Of a stretch of DNA of 64,000 bases, positions 26,565 through 35,261 are shown one piece after another (the stretch's first letter is position 1; every line of letters begins with the position of its first letter). The notes beneath the pieces were generated by a model. That model made no database searches. It saw nothing but the letters and a program-made list of their open reading frames with translations, and had not been told where the DNA came from. The position numbers were made by a program, and so were the translations under genes. Source of the DNA: G963677445 sp963678275 (GTDB lineage Bacteria > Bacteroidota > Ignavibacteria > Ignavibacteriales > Melioribacteraceae); NCBI GenBank assembly GCA_963678275.1, contig OY782765.1:2604001-2668000 (forward strand), in the 5' to 3' direction.

Positions 26565-27122
26565 TTATTCCCAGGATGCGGTATTCCGTAAAGCATCAAT
26601 AAATACATCGCCGATTTTATCATCTGAATCGGGAGATTTTATTTCATATCTTGTTCCGATTATGATATTACTGTCGATCTTGGTAATTTTTCCTCTTCTG
26701 TTAATAAAGGTGTCAACCTCAATTGATGTATCGACCATAACCATAAATCGCTGATAGGATCTGGGCGAAAGGAAGAGTGAATCGGGATCAAATTTTCCAT
26801 GGCTGAGAGTATGGAACGGATTGGTTGGTTTTCCTGTGATAGTGTCTGTTCCAACCATAACCTGGGCTACTGTAGTGTCGAATTTAATAAAATTAACCAG
26901 GGAATCGAGATTATCAGTGAAACTGCCAAATTTCTTTTCCCACAGAATCTGCGCTTCTCTCAGGTTTGTCATTCTTAAACGTGATTCGATCTTATGATAT
27001 TTTCTTGTTTTGATTACTTCCCTCGGTTCAACAATTGCCACCTGAATCAGAACATAAGTCAGAATTAAAATTATGACAACAAGTATGGCATGAAGATACC
27101 ACGGTTCACTTTTTTTTAACAT
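26565..27122 (-). CDS. Bitopic membrane protein, possibly pilus/competence-associated
   Basis: 185 residues. Short basic N-terminus, one membrane helix at about 10-32 (LHAILVVIILILTYVLIQVAIV), then about 150 periplasmic residues with a helical IESRLRMTNLREAQILWEKKFGSF segment. The helix-then-charged-helix layout recalls pseudopilins and PilN/PilO partners, but there is no prepilin cleavage motif. No family is recognised. It lies 25 bp after comEA and 6 bp before the PilM-like gene, so it should function with them. Confidence 0.7.
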   Translation of the reverse strand: MLKKSEPWYLHAILVVIILILTYVLIQVAIVEPREVIKTRKYHKIESRLRMTNLREAQILWEKKFGSFTDNLDSLVNFIKFDTTVAQVMVGTDTITGKPTNPFHTLSHGKFDPDSLFLSPRSYQRFMVMVDTSIEVDTFINRRGKITKIDSNIIIGTRYEIKSPDSDDKIGDVFIDALRNTASWE

Positions 27123-27147
27123 TATTCCTCCGGGGGTTATAATTTAT

Positions 27148-27633
27148 TTACTTTTCAATATAAATATACTTCTTAATATTTTTATATTTTTTTTCTCCGA
27201 TACCTTTAACTTTTATAATATCCTCCTTTTTAAGGAATTCACCATAATTTTTGCGGTATAACAATATCTTTTCCGCAGTCTTAGGACCAATTCCCGGAAG
27301 ACTTTCAAGCGTTGAAGCATCCGCCTTATTTATATCAATTGACTCTTCGGCAGGCAACTGCTTCTTTCGGTAGAATTTATTGTCACTAAAATCTAAAAGT
27401 TTGGACTCATAATCAATACTTTTTTCAGGAATTTTTATTGAATCTGATATATTTACCCTGTTAATGAACAGACTATCCTCTCTTCGATAATCCTTTTTGC
27501 CAGGCAGAGAGCCATTCACACCGGAAAAATAAAATCGGCCCGCGAGTCCTGTTATTAAAATTAACAGTAAAATGATTACCGTTCCCGCTTCGGCAGGAAG
27601 AAGACCCGCGGCAACGGCAATTTTTTTGAGCAG
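27148..27633 (-). CDS. comEA: ComEA-like helix-hairpin-helix DNA-uptake protein, probable CTG start
   Basis: 161 residues if read from CTG at 27633. Residues 19-36 are a membrane helix (VIILLLILITGLAGRFYF). The C-terminal 70 residues contain INKADASTLESLPGIGPKTAEKILLYRK and IKVKGIGEKKYKNIKKYI, the tandem HhH pair of ComEA. The only ATG/GTG/TTG-type start is GTG at 27519, after the membrane helix, and it would give a protein without anchor. The upstream frame stays open and encodes the LLKKIAVAAGLL..GTVIILLL leader seen in relatives. GGAGG at 27643-27647 lies about 10 nt before the CTG. A sequence error is the alternative. dnaJ ends 30 bp upstream. Confidence 0.75.
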   Translation of the reverse strand: MLKKIAVAAGLLPAEAGTVIILLLILITGLAGRFYFSGVNGSLPGKKDYRREDSLFINRVNISDSIKIPEKSIDYESKLLDFSDNKFYRKKQLPAEESIDINKADASTLESLPGIGPKTAEKILLYRKNYGEFLKKEDIIKVKGIGEKKYKNIKKYIYIEK

Positions 27634-27662
27634 ACCGATAACTCCTCCGTAATTCTCTTTTA

Positions 27663-28778
27663 TCAGACGGGAACTTTTATATTCGGCTGACCTGAAAGTT
27701 CCTTCAGGAGTTCCTTTTCTTTGGAATTAACCTTTTTGGGCACATAAACATTTATTTTTACAAGCTGGTCTCCCGCGCCATGTGAATTCAGATGCTGAAT
27801 ACCTTTTTCCCGCATTTTCAAAAATTTACCCGGCTGCGTGCCGGCTTCAATACGTAATTTCGCGCGGCCGTTTAGTGTGGGAATCTCAACATCAGTGCCC
27901 ATGACCGCTTCAGGATAACTAATAAAAAGATCATAAATAACATCATCACCGTTTCGGACAAAATAATCATGTTGCTGCTCTCTGAAAATGACTATGATAT
28001 CTCCGGCCGGGCCGCCGTTTTTTCCGGCGTTTCCTTCTCCGCGCAGAGTCATGTAGCTATTATCACTCACTCCGGCGGGAACATTTATCTTTATTGTATC
28101 CTCATGATAGACTCTTCCTTCGCCCGAACACTTCCGGCACGGATCGGCAATAACTCTGCCTGTTCCGCCGCAATTACTGCAGGCCGCGATATTTACAAAC
28201 TGTCCGAATAATGAGCGGGATACCTGTCTGATTTCCCCGGTTCCTTTACACACCGTACAGGTGTTAAAATCGCCTGAACTCTTGGCGCCTGTTCCGCCAC
28301 ATGTTTTACAGGTGGTATATTTTTTAATTTTAATTTTTTTTGTTGTTCCCGAGGCAATCTCTTCGAGTGAAAGTTTTAGCGTTACTTTTAAATCTGAGCC
28401 CGGGGTGCCGGTGGTTCTCTGCCTCTGACGCCTTTGTCCCGATCCGCCGAAGAAATCGTCAAAAATTGAACCGCCGCCAAAGCCGCCAAATATATCTGAA
28501 AAGTGACTAAAAATATCATTAACATCGGAAAACCCGTGAAAGTCCTGTCCTCCCTTTAATCCCTGGTGTCCAAACCGGTCATATTTAGAACGTTTATCAT
28601 CATTACTCAAAACCTCGTATGCTTCCGCGGCCTCCTTGAACTTTTCTTCCGCTTCTTTATTATCCGGGTTACGGTCAGGATGATACTGCATCGCGAGCTT
28701 TCTGTATGCTTTTTTTATTTCATCTTTACCGGCGTTTTTATTTACGCCTAAAATCTCATAATAATCTCTTTTTGCCAT
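27663..28778 (-). CDS. dnaJ: Chaperone DnaJ
   Basis: 371 residues, full type I architecture. J domain 1-70 with HPD at 33-35, Gly/Phe-rich linker (GGFGGGSIFDDFFGG), then four zinc-finger repeats CKTCGGTG, CTVCKGTG, CSNCGGTG, CRKCSGEG, then the substrate-binding C-terminal domains. It activates DnaK ATPase; dnaK itself is not in the window. It lies 41 bp after grpE and belongs to the hrcA operon. Confidence 0.97.
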   Translation of the reverse strand: MAKRDYYEILGVNKNAGKDEIKKAYRKLAMQYHPDRNPDNKEAEEKFKEAAEAYEVLSNDDKRSKYDRFGHQGLKGGQDFHGFSDVNDIFSHFSDIFGGFGGGSIFDDFFGGSGQRRQRQRTTGTPGSDLKVTLKLSLEEIASGTTKKIKIKKYTTCKTCGGTGAKSSGDFNTCTVCKGTGEIRQVSRSLFGQFVNIAACSNCGGTGRVIADPCRKCSGEGRVYHEDTIKINVPAGVSDNSYMTLRGEGNAGKNGGPAGDIIVIFREQQHDYFVRNGDDVIYDLFISYPEAVMGTDVEIPTLNGRAKLRIEAGTQPGKFLKMREKGIQHLNSHGAGDQLVKINVYVPKKVNSKEKELLKELSGQPNIKVPV

Positions 28779-28819
28779 TTCGGATTATTTCTCCATAGCT
28801 TTTATTTGATTTTGCCGTA

Positions 28820-29440
28820 TCAGTCTTGCGGCTGGCTGACAATTACCTTTGCGTGTTTAATCACTTTATCCTTGAATATATATCCCGGTTCAACTTCCTG
28901 CAGAACTGTATTGGCCGGAACATCTTCTGAAGGCTGCTGCATAAGGGCTTCATGAAGTTCAAAATCGAATGGCTTTCCTTTTGCCTCAATCTTTTTTATC
29001 TGCTCCTTTTCAAGCATTTTTTTGAATTTACCATATACCAGCTCAAGACCTTTTTTAACCGATTCATAAGTATCCTCTTCAAGATGTACTACTGACCTTT
29101 CAAAATCGGCAAAAATATCGAGAATGGAAATTACTATCGGTTCCGAAGCATATTTCAGCATCTTCTGAATTTCATTTTCAGTTCTTCTTTTATAATTTTC
29201 AAATTCAGCGGCTCTTCTCAGCAGCTTGTCATTCAGCTCCTGTTTTTCCTTTTCCAGTTCCTCTATCTTTGAATAAGAAGTATTGAGGTCCCTGGTAAGC
29301 TTAATCAGTTCCTCAGCCATTTCCGCGTCGCTGATATCTTTTAATTCCGCTCCATCCGGGCTTTCTTTAACTTCTTCCTGCTGTTTATTCATTTCATCAT
29401 TATTCTGAACTTTTTCTTCTTTTTTCTTTTTTCTGGCCAT
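28820..29440 (-). CDS. grpE: Nucleotide exchange factor GrpE
   Basis: 206 residues from ATG at 29440 (MARKKKKEEK). A TTG two codons upstream is a less likely start. A charged N-terminus and long coiled coil (about 50-110) precede the beta-wing domain with FEKRTVHL-like FERSVVHLEEDTYESVKKGLELVYGKF and GKPFDFELHEALMQQPSEDVPANTV. It releases ADP from DnaK. It follows hrcA with a 27-bp gap. Confidence 0.95.
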   Translation of the reverse strand: MARKKKKEEKVQNNDEMNKQQEEVKESPDGAELKDISDAEMAEELIKLTRDLNTSYSKIEELEKEKQELNDKLLRRAAEFENYKRRTENEIQKMLKYASEPIVISILDIFADFERSVVHLEEDTYESVKKGLELVYGKFKKMLEKEQIKKIEAKGKPFDFELHEALMQQPSEDVPANTVLQEVEPGYIFKDKVIKHAKVIVSQPQD

Positions 29441-29467
29441 AATCAATCTCTATATATGTTATTTTAT

Positions 29468-30517
29468 TTATTTTTTTCCTGTCAGTTCCTGGCTCAGGGT
29501 ATCTGCCAGGTATGTAACTACAGCTATCATTCTGGGATAATTCATCCTTTTAGGACCTATAATACCAAGTTTTCCGGTAAGAGTTCCAACTTTATATTCC
29601 TTCGTAACCAGGCTGTAGTTATCAAGTTTTTTTTCTGTATTTTCCGACCCTATAAAAACTTTAATATCATTCAGACCGGCCGGCTGATCTTTATCCATAA
29701 GGTGAACAATCACTTCTTTGTTCTCAATAAGTTCAATTACACTGCCGAACTGTTTTATATCCTCAAATTCCGGCTGCCTGAGCACATTGCTGGCTCCCGT
29801 AATAACAGCTTTATCAGTTTTTTTTACATCGGCAAAAATTTTATCGACCGAATCGAGGAATAAACGTATCACCGGTCTGGAAGAACCTTTATCATAATCT
29901 TTCAGCCTCTCCCTGAAGCTGCTTCGAATCTCTGAAAATTTCAGCCCCGATAATCTTTCATTTAATATTCTCTGGACCTTTTGAAGCTCGCTGCTGAGGT
30001 TATCAGTTTTAAGCTCCAGAGTAATAGTTTTTACAAGACCGGCCCTGATCGTTATTACAATCAGTATTTTACTGCTCGAAAGTTCAACAATCTGCAGCTT
30101 TTCGAGAATTGCCTGCTCAAAACTGGGGAATGTTACGCAGGCTATTTGACTGGTTATTTCACTAAGCAGCGTTGAACTTATTTTTAACAGGTCATCGGTT
30201 TCAGATCCCTGGTTATCGAGTGAAGAATCGATATAATCAATCTCCCCTTTTTCCAGATAGGGAGGATCCATCAGCGAGTCCACATAGAATCGGTAACCCT
30301 TATCTGTCGGTATCCGCCCGGCAGAGGTGTGGGGATGCCCGAGAAGCCCGAATTGTTCGAGATCATACATTATATTTCTTACGGTCGCCGCGGAAAGACC
30401 AAGTCCATATTTTTTTGTTATAAACCTCGATCCAACCGGGCTGGCGGTAAGAATAAACTGGTGTATTACATACCTCAGTATATTCTTTTCACGATCACTT
30501 AATTCAAATTCCCGCAT
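29468..30517 (-). CDS. hrcA: Heat-inducible transcription repressor HrcA
   Basis: 349 residues. N-terminal winged helix (LSDREKNILRYVIHQFILTASPVGSRFITKKYGLGLSAATVRNIMYDLEQFGLL), TSAGRIPTDKGYRFYVD wing, then the GAF-like domain ending in LGIIGPKRMNYPRMIAVVTYLADTLSQEL. HrcA normally represses chaperone operons through CIRCE (TTAGCACTC-N9-GAGTGCTAA). I see no CIRCE between hrcA and purM (30518-30703), so its operator is elsewhere or diverged. First gene of the hrcA-grpE-dnaJ-comEA run. Confidence 0.95.
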   Translation of the reverse strand: MREFELSDREKNILRYVIHQFILTASPVGSRFITKKYGLGLSAATVRNIMYDLEQFGLLGHPHTSAGRIPTDKGYRFYVDSLMDPPYLEKGEIDYIDSSLDNQGSETDDLLKISSTLLSEITSQIACVTFPSFEQAILEKLQIVELSSSKILIVITIRAGLVKTITLELKTDNLSSELQKVQRILNERLSGLKFSEIRSSFRERLKDYDKGSSRPVIRLFLDSVDKIFADVKKTDKAVITGASNVLRQPEFEDIKQFGSVIELIENKEVIVHLMDKDQPAGLNDIKVFIGSENTEKKLDNYSLVTKEYKVGTLTGKLGIIGPKRMNYPRMIAVVTYLADTLSQELTGKK

Positions 30518-30703
30518 CCTTTTTAATCCGGTTTATTAACAAAAAACTAAACTTTAAATATACAAAAACGAAAGTTGTTTTGCATCCGGTTCAATAAAGC
30601 GCCTCCGCTCATTTATTTTTTACAAAAACCGCCGAAATAAAGTTTCACTTTATCGGAGGGAAGTTTATTTTTAAGAAACGAAATATTATTACTGAGGTCG
30701 GTA

Positions 30704-31699
30704 ATGGAAAATACATATGAAGCTGCCGGAGTAAATATTAACGCCGGTAATGAAACTGTTGGGAAAATAAGTAAGCTGGTAAAAAAAACATTTAATAAAA
30801 ATGTACTTTCAGGCATCGGACATTTTGGGGCATTCTATCAGCCCGATTTTACGGAATATAAGGAACCGGTTCTTGTTTCCTCTGTCGACGGAGTGGGAAC
30901 AAAACTTAAAGTGGCCATCATGATGAACAGGCATAATACTGTAGGTCAGGATCTGGTTAACCATTGTGTGGATGATATCGCGGTATGCGGCGCGAAACCA
31001 CTTTATTTCATGGATTATATGGCTTTTGGCAAGCTTGATCCGAATGTGGCCGAACAAATAGTATCAGGTTTCGCGAAGGCCTGTTATGAAAATAATATGG
31101 CGCTCATAGGTGGAGAAACCGCCGAAATGCCGGGTATTTATAATAAAACTGATTATGACCTTTCAGGAACCATTGTAGGTGTTGTCGATAAAGATAAAAT
31201 CATTGATGGTTCAAAAGTTGATAAAGGAAATATACTGATTGGTTTTAAGTCAAACGGACTTCATACTAATGGCTATTCACTGGCCAGAAAAGCGCTTCTT
31301 TCCAAATTTAATCTGGATGATAAACCTGACGGACTTGAATTTACAGTTGGTGAGGAATTGCTGAGGGTTCATAAATCCTATCTTGGTTTAATCTCCCTGC
31401 TCAAAGATAAAATTGATATTCACGCTTTTTCTCATATTACCGGGGGTGGTATGATTGGCAATACTATCAGAGTTGTGCCTGAAAATTTGTCGATCAAAAT
31501 AAACTGGGATGCCTGGGAAATTCCCCCGATATTCCAATTGATCCGGGAATCGGGCAAAATAAGTGATGATGAGATGAGAAAGGTTTTTAATATTGGCATA
31601 GGTCTGGTGGCAATTGTCGCGGCTAAAGATGTTGATAAGCTGCTAAAAACCTCATCGGAATATGGCGAAGAGGGAATTATAATCGGGGAAATACTGTAA
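30704..31699 (+). CDS. purM: Phosphoribosylformylglycinamidine cyclo-ligase
   Basis: 331 residues. AIR synthetase signatures: GIGHFGAFY, VSSVDGVGTKLKVA (about 60-73), NHCVDDIAVCGAKPLYFMDY (substrate/metal loop), GGETAEMPGIY, LHTNGYSLAR and HITGGGMIGNT. It closes the imidazole ring in step 5 of purine synthesis in the cytosol. GAGG lies 6 nt upstream of the ATG. It stands alone; other pur genes are absent. A strong hairpin separates it from the converging chemotaxis gene. Confidence 0.97.
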   Translation: MENTYEAAGVNINAGNETVGKISKLVKKTFNKNVLSGIGHFGAFYQPDFTEYKEPVLVSSVDGVGTKLKVAIMMNRHNTVGQDLVNHCVDDIAVCGAKPLYFMDYMAFGKLDPNVAEQIVSGFAKACYENNMALIGGETAEMPGIYNKTDYDLSGTIVGVVDKDKIIDGSKVDKGNILIGFKSNGLHTNGYSLARKALLSKFNLDDKPDGLEFTVGEELLRVHKSYLGLISLLKDKIDIHAFSHITGGGMIGNTIRVVPENLSIKINWDAWEIPPIFQLIRESGKISDDEMRKVFNIGIGLVAIVAAKDVDKLLKTSSEYGEEGIIIGEIL

Positions 31700-31730
31700 C
31701 GGCAGGAAATAAAAGCCGCGTAAAAATAGA

Positions 31731-31761
31731 AATGAAGTGGTATTTGAAATACCACTTCATT
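31731..31761. terminator. Bidirectional hairpin between purM and the MCP gene
   Basis: The 15-base arms AATGAAGTGGTATTT (31731-31745) and AAATACCACTTCATT (31747-31761) are perfect complements, so the real loop is about 5 nt. T-runs are poor, but its place between two convergent genes supports a transcription-end role. Confidence 0.65.
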
Positions 31762-31776
31762 AAGCATGGTTGTTAT

Positions 31777-33867
31777 TTAAGCGCCGGTGAGTAGTTTTAA
31801 GTCCCTCTGGGCTGCCAAATTCTCATTGATATCACTTATCTTAAAACGTGTCACCAGTTCTCCAAGTTTTTCTGTTAGTCGGTTCAAATCTTCAGCCGTT
31901 GCTGCGACCTGCTGAATCGAAGCTGCCGATTCGGTTACCACACCGCTGATTATTTCAATACTTCTGCTTATTTGTCCGGAACTTGAGGATTGTTCTTCAT
32001 TTGCTGTTGCCACTTGCTGAATTTCACTTGTTGCCTGCTGAATACTTTCAAGAATCTGGTTGAGAGAAATTTCCACATCCTCGTTGTTTTTCCTTCCCTC
32101 ATCAACATAATCTTTAGCCATCATCATTGCCTGGTTGGCTTCGGAAGCTTCATTCTGAACAGAAACAATAGTTTCAGCAATTTCTTTGGTAGCTTTTGTT
32201 GTTCTTTCGGCCAGTTTCCTCACTTCATCGGCAACAACGGCAAAACCCCGGCCCTGTTCTCCTGCCCGCGCCGCTTCAATGGCAGCGTTTAATGCCAGTA
32301 GATTTGTCTGATCGGCAATTTCATCAATTACCTGCGCTATCATACCAATCTGCTTGGTCTTTTCGGTCAGGGACATAATTTTATCGGCGGTCATTTTTGT
32401 GGAGTCAACTATTTTGTTAAAACCATCTTTCGCTTTGCCAACATTCTGGCTGCCATCATTGGCCGCTTTTTCAGCCGAACTTGATAATTCAAACGCGTTG
32501 CCTGAATTTTTGGCAGTTTCCATAATTGTCGAAGTCATCTGTTCAACAGCGGCGGATACCTCGTGAACCTGTGAACTCTGCTCCTGCGCGCCGCTTGCAA
32601 GCTGCTCGGTGGCAGCCGATATTTCATTGCTTGAACTTAATGTCGCGTGCACTGCCTGATCTACCTGGAACAATAAAGCGTTTAATGAATCGCCAAGATC
32701 ATTTATACTGTTCTTGATTATTCGGAGATCACCTTTGTATTCTCCTTCCATTCTTACCTGCATATCGCCGGTTGCCATTACCTCCAGGACTCTGGAACCC
32801 TCATTTATCGGCACCAGAATAGTATCGAGCAGTTCATTAATTCCTTTGACAAGTTGAGAATATACTCCGTCAAATTTGCTGCTGTTTCCTCTTACGGAAA
32901 GATTACCTTCTTTTCCCGAATTATTCAGTTCACCAATTTCATCATTAAGATCATTAAGAGTGCTGACTATTTTCTGAAGGGCCGGGGATATTTCATCCTC
33001 AATTGATAATGTCCTGATCTCGGCAGATAAATCACCCTTCGAAATATCGAGCATTATATCAATTTTTTTCTTCAGATTATCGGCCATGGAATCCATCGCG
33101 TCACCCATTTCACCAATCTCATCCTTAAGATTCAGGTTAAGCCTGGTTTTTAATTTCCCTTCGGAAAGTTCTTTCATCATTTCCCTCGCTTTCGAAAGAG
33201 GACCTGTGATAATTTTTGTAAGGTAGGCGCCGAGAAATATAAATATTACCAGAGATATTATTAAAGTTACAGTGATTATCGTCTGAACACCGGAATAACT
33301 CTCTTTGCTTTCTGTCTTTTCATTTAAGGCAAATTCATCATTAAGCTCTGTAAGCTGATCAATAATAGTACGCGCGCTTTCAAAAGAATTTACCCCCTCA
33401 GCCAGAGATCTCTCTATCGCTGAGGCTCTTCGTTCAGCGTCATTCGAAGATATATCCATTACAATCTGGTTTGTAATTGCTTTCCATTCGGAAAAATGAT
33501 TTTCAAACTGACTTACAAGGCCAGCTTCGCGGTCAGTTTGAATGTGAGTTATATAATGGCTCCATCTTTCTGCTGACTGCTGAAGGTTTTCGGCATGGTC
33601 TTTTTTTAATGACGCGAAAAGATCGCTGTTTTTATCTGTGGAAATCATCGTTCGTTCCGCGACCAGAGCCTGCTGCAGGTCTCTGTCGATCTGCAGAAGA
33701 AGCTCATAAGATGGCATCCTGATATCCGCGGTCTGATTAATTATGTTATGTAATTTGTTCATACCCCAGAAAGCTGAATAACCTATTGCTCCGAGAAGAA
33801 CAGACAATAGGAAAAAAGTAAAAAAGAATTTTTTTCCCGTTTTCAAGTTTTTGAACCAGTTAAGCAT
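31777..33867 (-). CDS. Methyl-accepting chemotaxis protein
   Basis: 696 residues. TM1 about 13-33, a periplasmic four-helix-bundle sensor to about 195, TM2 about 197-220, HAMP 220-275 plus a second HAMP-like segment to about 370, and the cytoplasmic signalling bundle from about 400. The hairpin tip VIDEIADQTNLLALNAAIEAARAGEQGRGFAVVADEVRKLAERT is intact, so it should couple to CheA/CheW (not in the window). The C-terminus lacks a tethering pentapeptide. The ligand is unknown. Confidence 0.93.
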   Translation of the reverse strand: MLNWFKNLKTGKKFFFTFFLLSVLLGAIGYSAFWGMNKLHNIINQTADIRMPSYELLLQIDRDLQQALVAERTMISTDKNSDLFASLKKDHAENLQQSAERWSHYITHIQTDREAGLVSQFENHFSEWKAITNQIVMDISSNDAERRASAIERSLAEGVNSFESARTIIDQLTELNDEFALNEKTESKESYSGVQTIITVTLIISLVIFIFLGAYLTKIITGPLSKAREMMKELSEGKLKTRLNLNLKDEIGEMGDAMDSMADNLKKKIDIMLDISKGDLSAEIRTLSIEDEISPALQKIVSTLNDLNDEIGELNNSGKEGNLSVRGNSSKFDGVYSQLVKGINELLDTILVPINEGSRVLEVMATGDMQVRMEGEYKGDLRIIKNSINDLGDSLNALLFQVDQAVHATLSSSNEISAATEQLASGAQEQSSQVHEVSAAVEQMTSTIMETAKNSGNAFELSSSAEKAANDGSQNVGKAKDGFNKIVDSTKMTADKIMSLTEKTKQIGMIAQVIDEIADQTNLLALNAAIEAARAGEQGRGFAVVADEVRKLAERTTKATKEIAETIVSVQNEASEANQAMMMAKDYVDEGRKNNEDVEISLNQILESIQQATSEIQQVATANEEQSSSSGQISRSIEIISGVVTESAASIQQVAATAEDLNRLTEKLGELVTRFKISDINENLAAQRDLKLLTGA

Positions 33868-33891
33868 AGTTACACCTCAGTTTATCACGCG

Positions 33892-34911
33892 TTAAAATTT
33901 AATTTGAAATTCCAGTATCATCCGATCATAGTCTCCCGTTCCATCATCGGACTGATTGCTTTCATAGTTTAGCCTGAAAAGCGCGTTTCTGCTTTCTGTA
34001 AAATTGAAATTAATACCCGCAGTGTACCTGTTCAATTCATCATTGTCCATATCGGCATTTCTGTCAAGTCTTCCGATTCTTATCCCCGGCTGAATAAATT
34101 TCAGCGCGTTTATATTTACAGGTATATCATATAGCATATATATGAACCAGGCATTTGATGTTACATCATACGTTTCATTTGTCTTTTTAATTGAATACTC
34201 ACCCGCGACCCACAAATTCTTGTTTTTATATTCTGCTCCAAAATTCATAAAATCAGTTTTCGGACCTGAAAATCTTCCCGAATACATGTTCGCTGTCAGA
34301 CTTAAAAATTTAACAGGCAGCGCTTTTAATCTCAGCGAATAATTTGTGGTCAGATCATCTTCCTTTTTATTAAATCCGGCTCCGTTAAATAATCCGCCGG
34401 AAACCTCCCAGGGAAAGCCGAGAAGGAACTTTGCCGAGACCATCGCTCCAATATCTCTTAATCCCGGAGTGATCGAATATACAAGGGGCCTGTTGCTGAA
34501 TGGCAGCTTTGAGGCGGCAAGAAGATTATCACTGCTGAAAGGTATTTTAAATTGCCCCGCGGTAATTGATACATCATCAACAATTTCATATTTACCATAA
34601 GCGTCCAGAAGATAATTTGAAAATGTCGCCGAAACATCCGAAATAACCTGTTCTCCGTTCAGGTCTGCGCTTTCTGTGCTCAGCTTTCCCTGTCTCGCGA
34701 AATCAACAAAAAACTTATATGATAATCGACTGTTGATACTGCCTTTTACCCCTATCCTCGCCATTTTTATGGTAAATTCAGAACTGTTATTTTCAAAATC
34801 ACTCTGATGAAATGTTCTGACATATCCAAATGTTTTCATTTTTGGATTGTCTTGTCCTGATAAATGAAATGATGAAATAAAAATAATAAACATCGTAACG
34901 AATATCCTCAT
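33892..34911 (-). CDS. Phosphate-selective porin (OprO/OprP-like)
   Basis: 339 residues with a signal peptide (cleavage near LSGQ). Typical strands: FGYVRTFHQSDFENNSSEFTIKMARIGVKGSINSRLSYKFFVDFAR, DAYGKYEIVDDVSITAGQFKIPFSSDNLLAASKLPFSNRPLVY, and a C-terminal ILEFQIKF ending in Phe for barrel assembly. The OprP family imports phosphate or other anions; the exact solute cannot be read. Its start overlaps the end of the thioredoxin-like gene by 4 nt (ATGA-type), so they are coupled. Confidence 0.85.
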   Translation of the reverse strand: MRIFVTMFIIFISSFHLSGQDNPKMKTFGYVRTFHQSDFENNSSEFTIKMARIGVKGSINSRLSYKFFVDFARQGKLSTESADLNGEQVISDVSATFSNYLLDAYGKYEIVDDVSITAGQFKIPFSSDNLLAASKLPFSNRPLVYSITPGLRDIGAMVSAKFLLGFPWEVSGGLFNGAGFNKKEDDLTTNYSLRLKALPVKFLSLTANMYSGRFSGPKTDFMNFGAEYKNKNLWVAGEYSIKKTNETYDVTSNAWFIYMLYDIPVNINALKFIQPGIRIGRLDRNADMDNDELNRYTAGINFNFTESRNALFRLNYESNQSDDGTGDYDRMILEFQIKF

Positions 34912-35261
34912 TGGGAACTCCTTTCAATTTCTGGAAATGATTTTAAAAAATCTGCTACTGTTTTTATAAATGATTCTTTGCTTTTAAGACCTGAAAAACG
35001 AATTTTCTGCTCTCCATTATAATAAAACATAATAACCGGAAGCTCCCACCACTGAATATTCATCGATATCATATATTCTCTGTTCTTATCAAAATCCATA
35101 AATAAAAATTCAAGTTTGTCTCCGTACACTGATTCAGTCTCTTCCAGTATATCATTCATTAGGTGGGAGCATCCGCTCCATAAAGCGCTTACCTCAAGAA
35201 TCACCGGTTTTTGGTGATCTGAAATAAATTTTTCGAAAATATGTTCATTTGTCTCGCGCAT
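34908..35261 (-). CDS. Thioredoxin-fold protein lacking the second active-site cysteine
   Basis: 117 residues. PVILEVSALWSGCSHLMNDILEE aligns with the thioredoxin active-site segment, but WCGPC is replaced by WSGCSHL, so there is a single Cys (near 32). Later GDKLEFLFMDFDKN and the cis-Pro WWELPVIMFYYNG are retained, and SGLKSKESF closes the fold. Without CxxC it cannot be a normal disulfide reductase; a monothiol or structural role is likely. Coupled to the porin gene at 33892. Confidence 0.75.
   Translation of the reverse strand: MRETNEHIFEKFISDHQKPVILEVSALWSGCSHLMNDILEETESVYGDKLEFLFMDFDKNREYMISMNIQWWELPVIMFYYNGEQKIRFSGLKSKESFIKTVADFLKSFPEIERSSQ

Noticed and set aside
30518..30703. CIRCE operator upstream of hrcA
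   Set aside because: No TTAGCACTC-N9-GAGTGCTAA-like inverted repeat is present in the gap.
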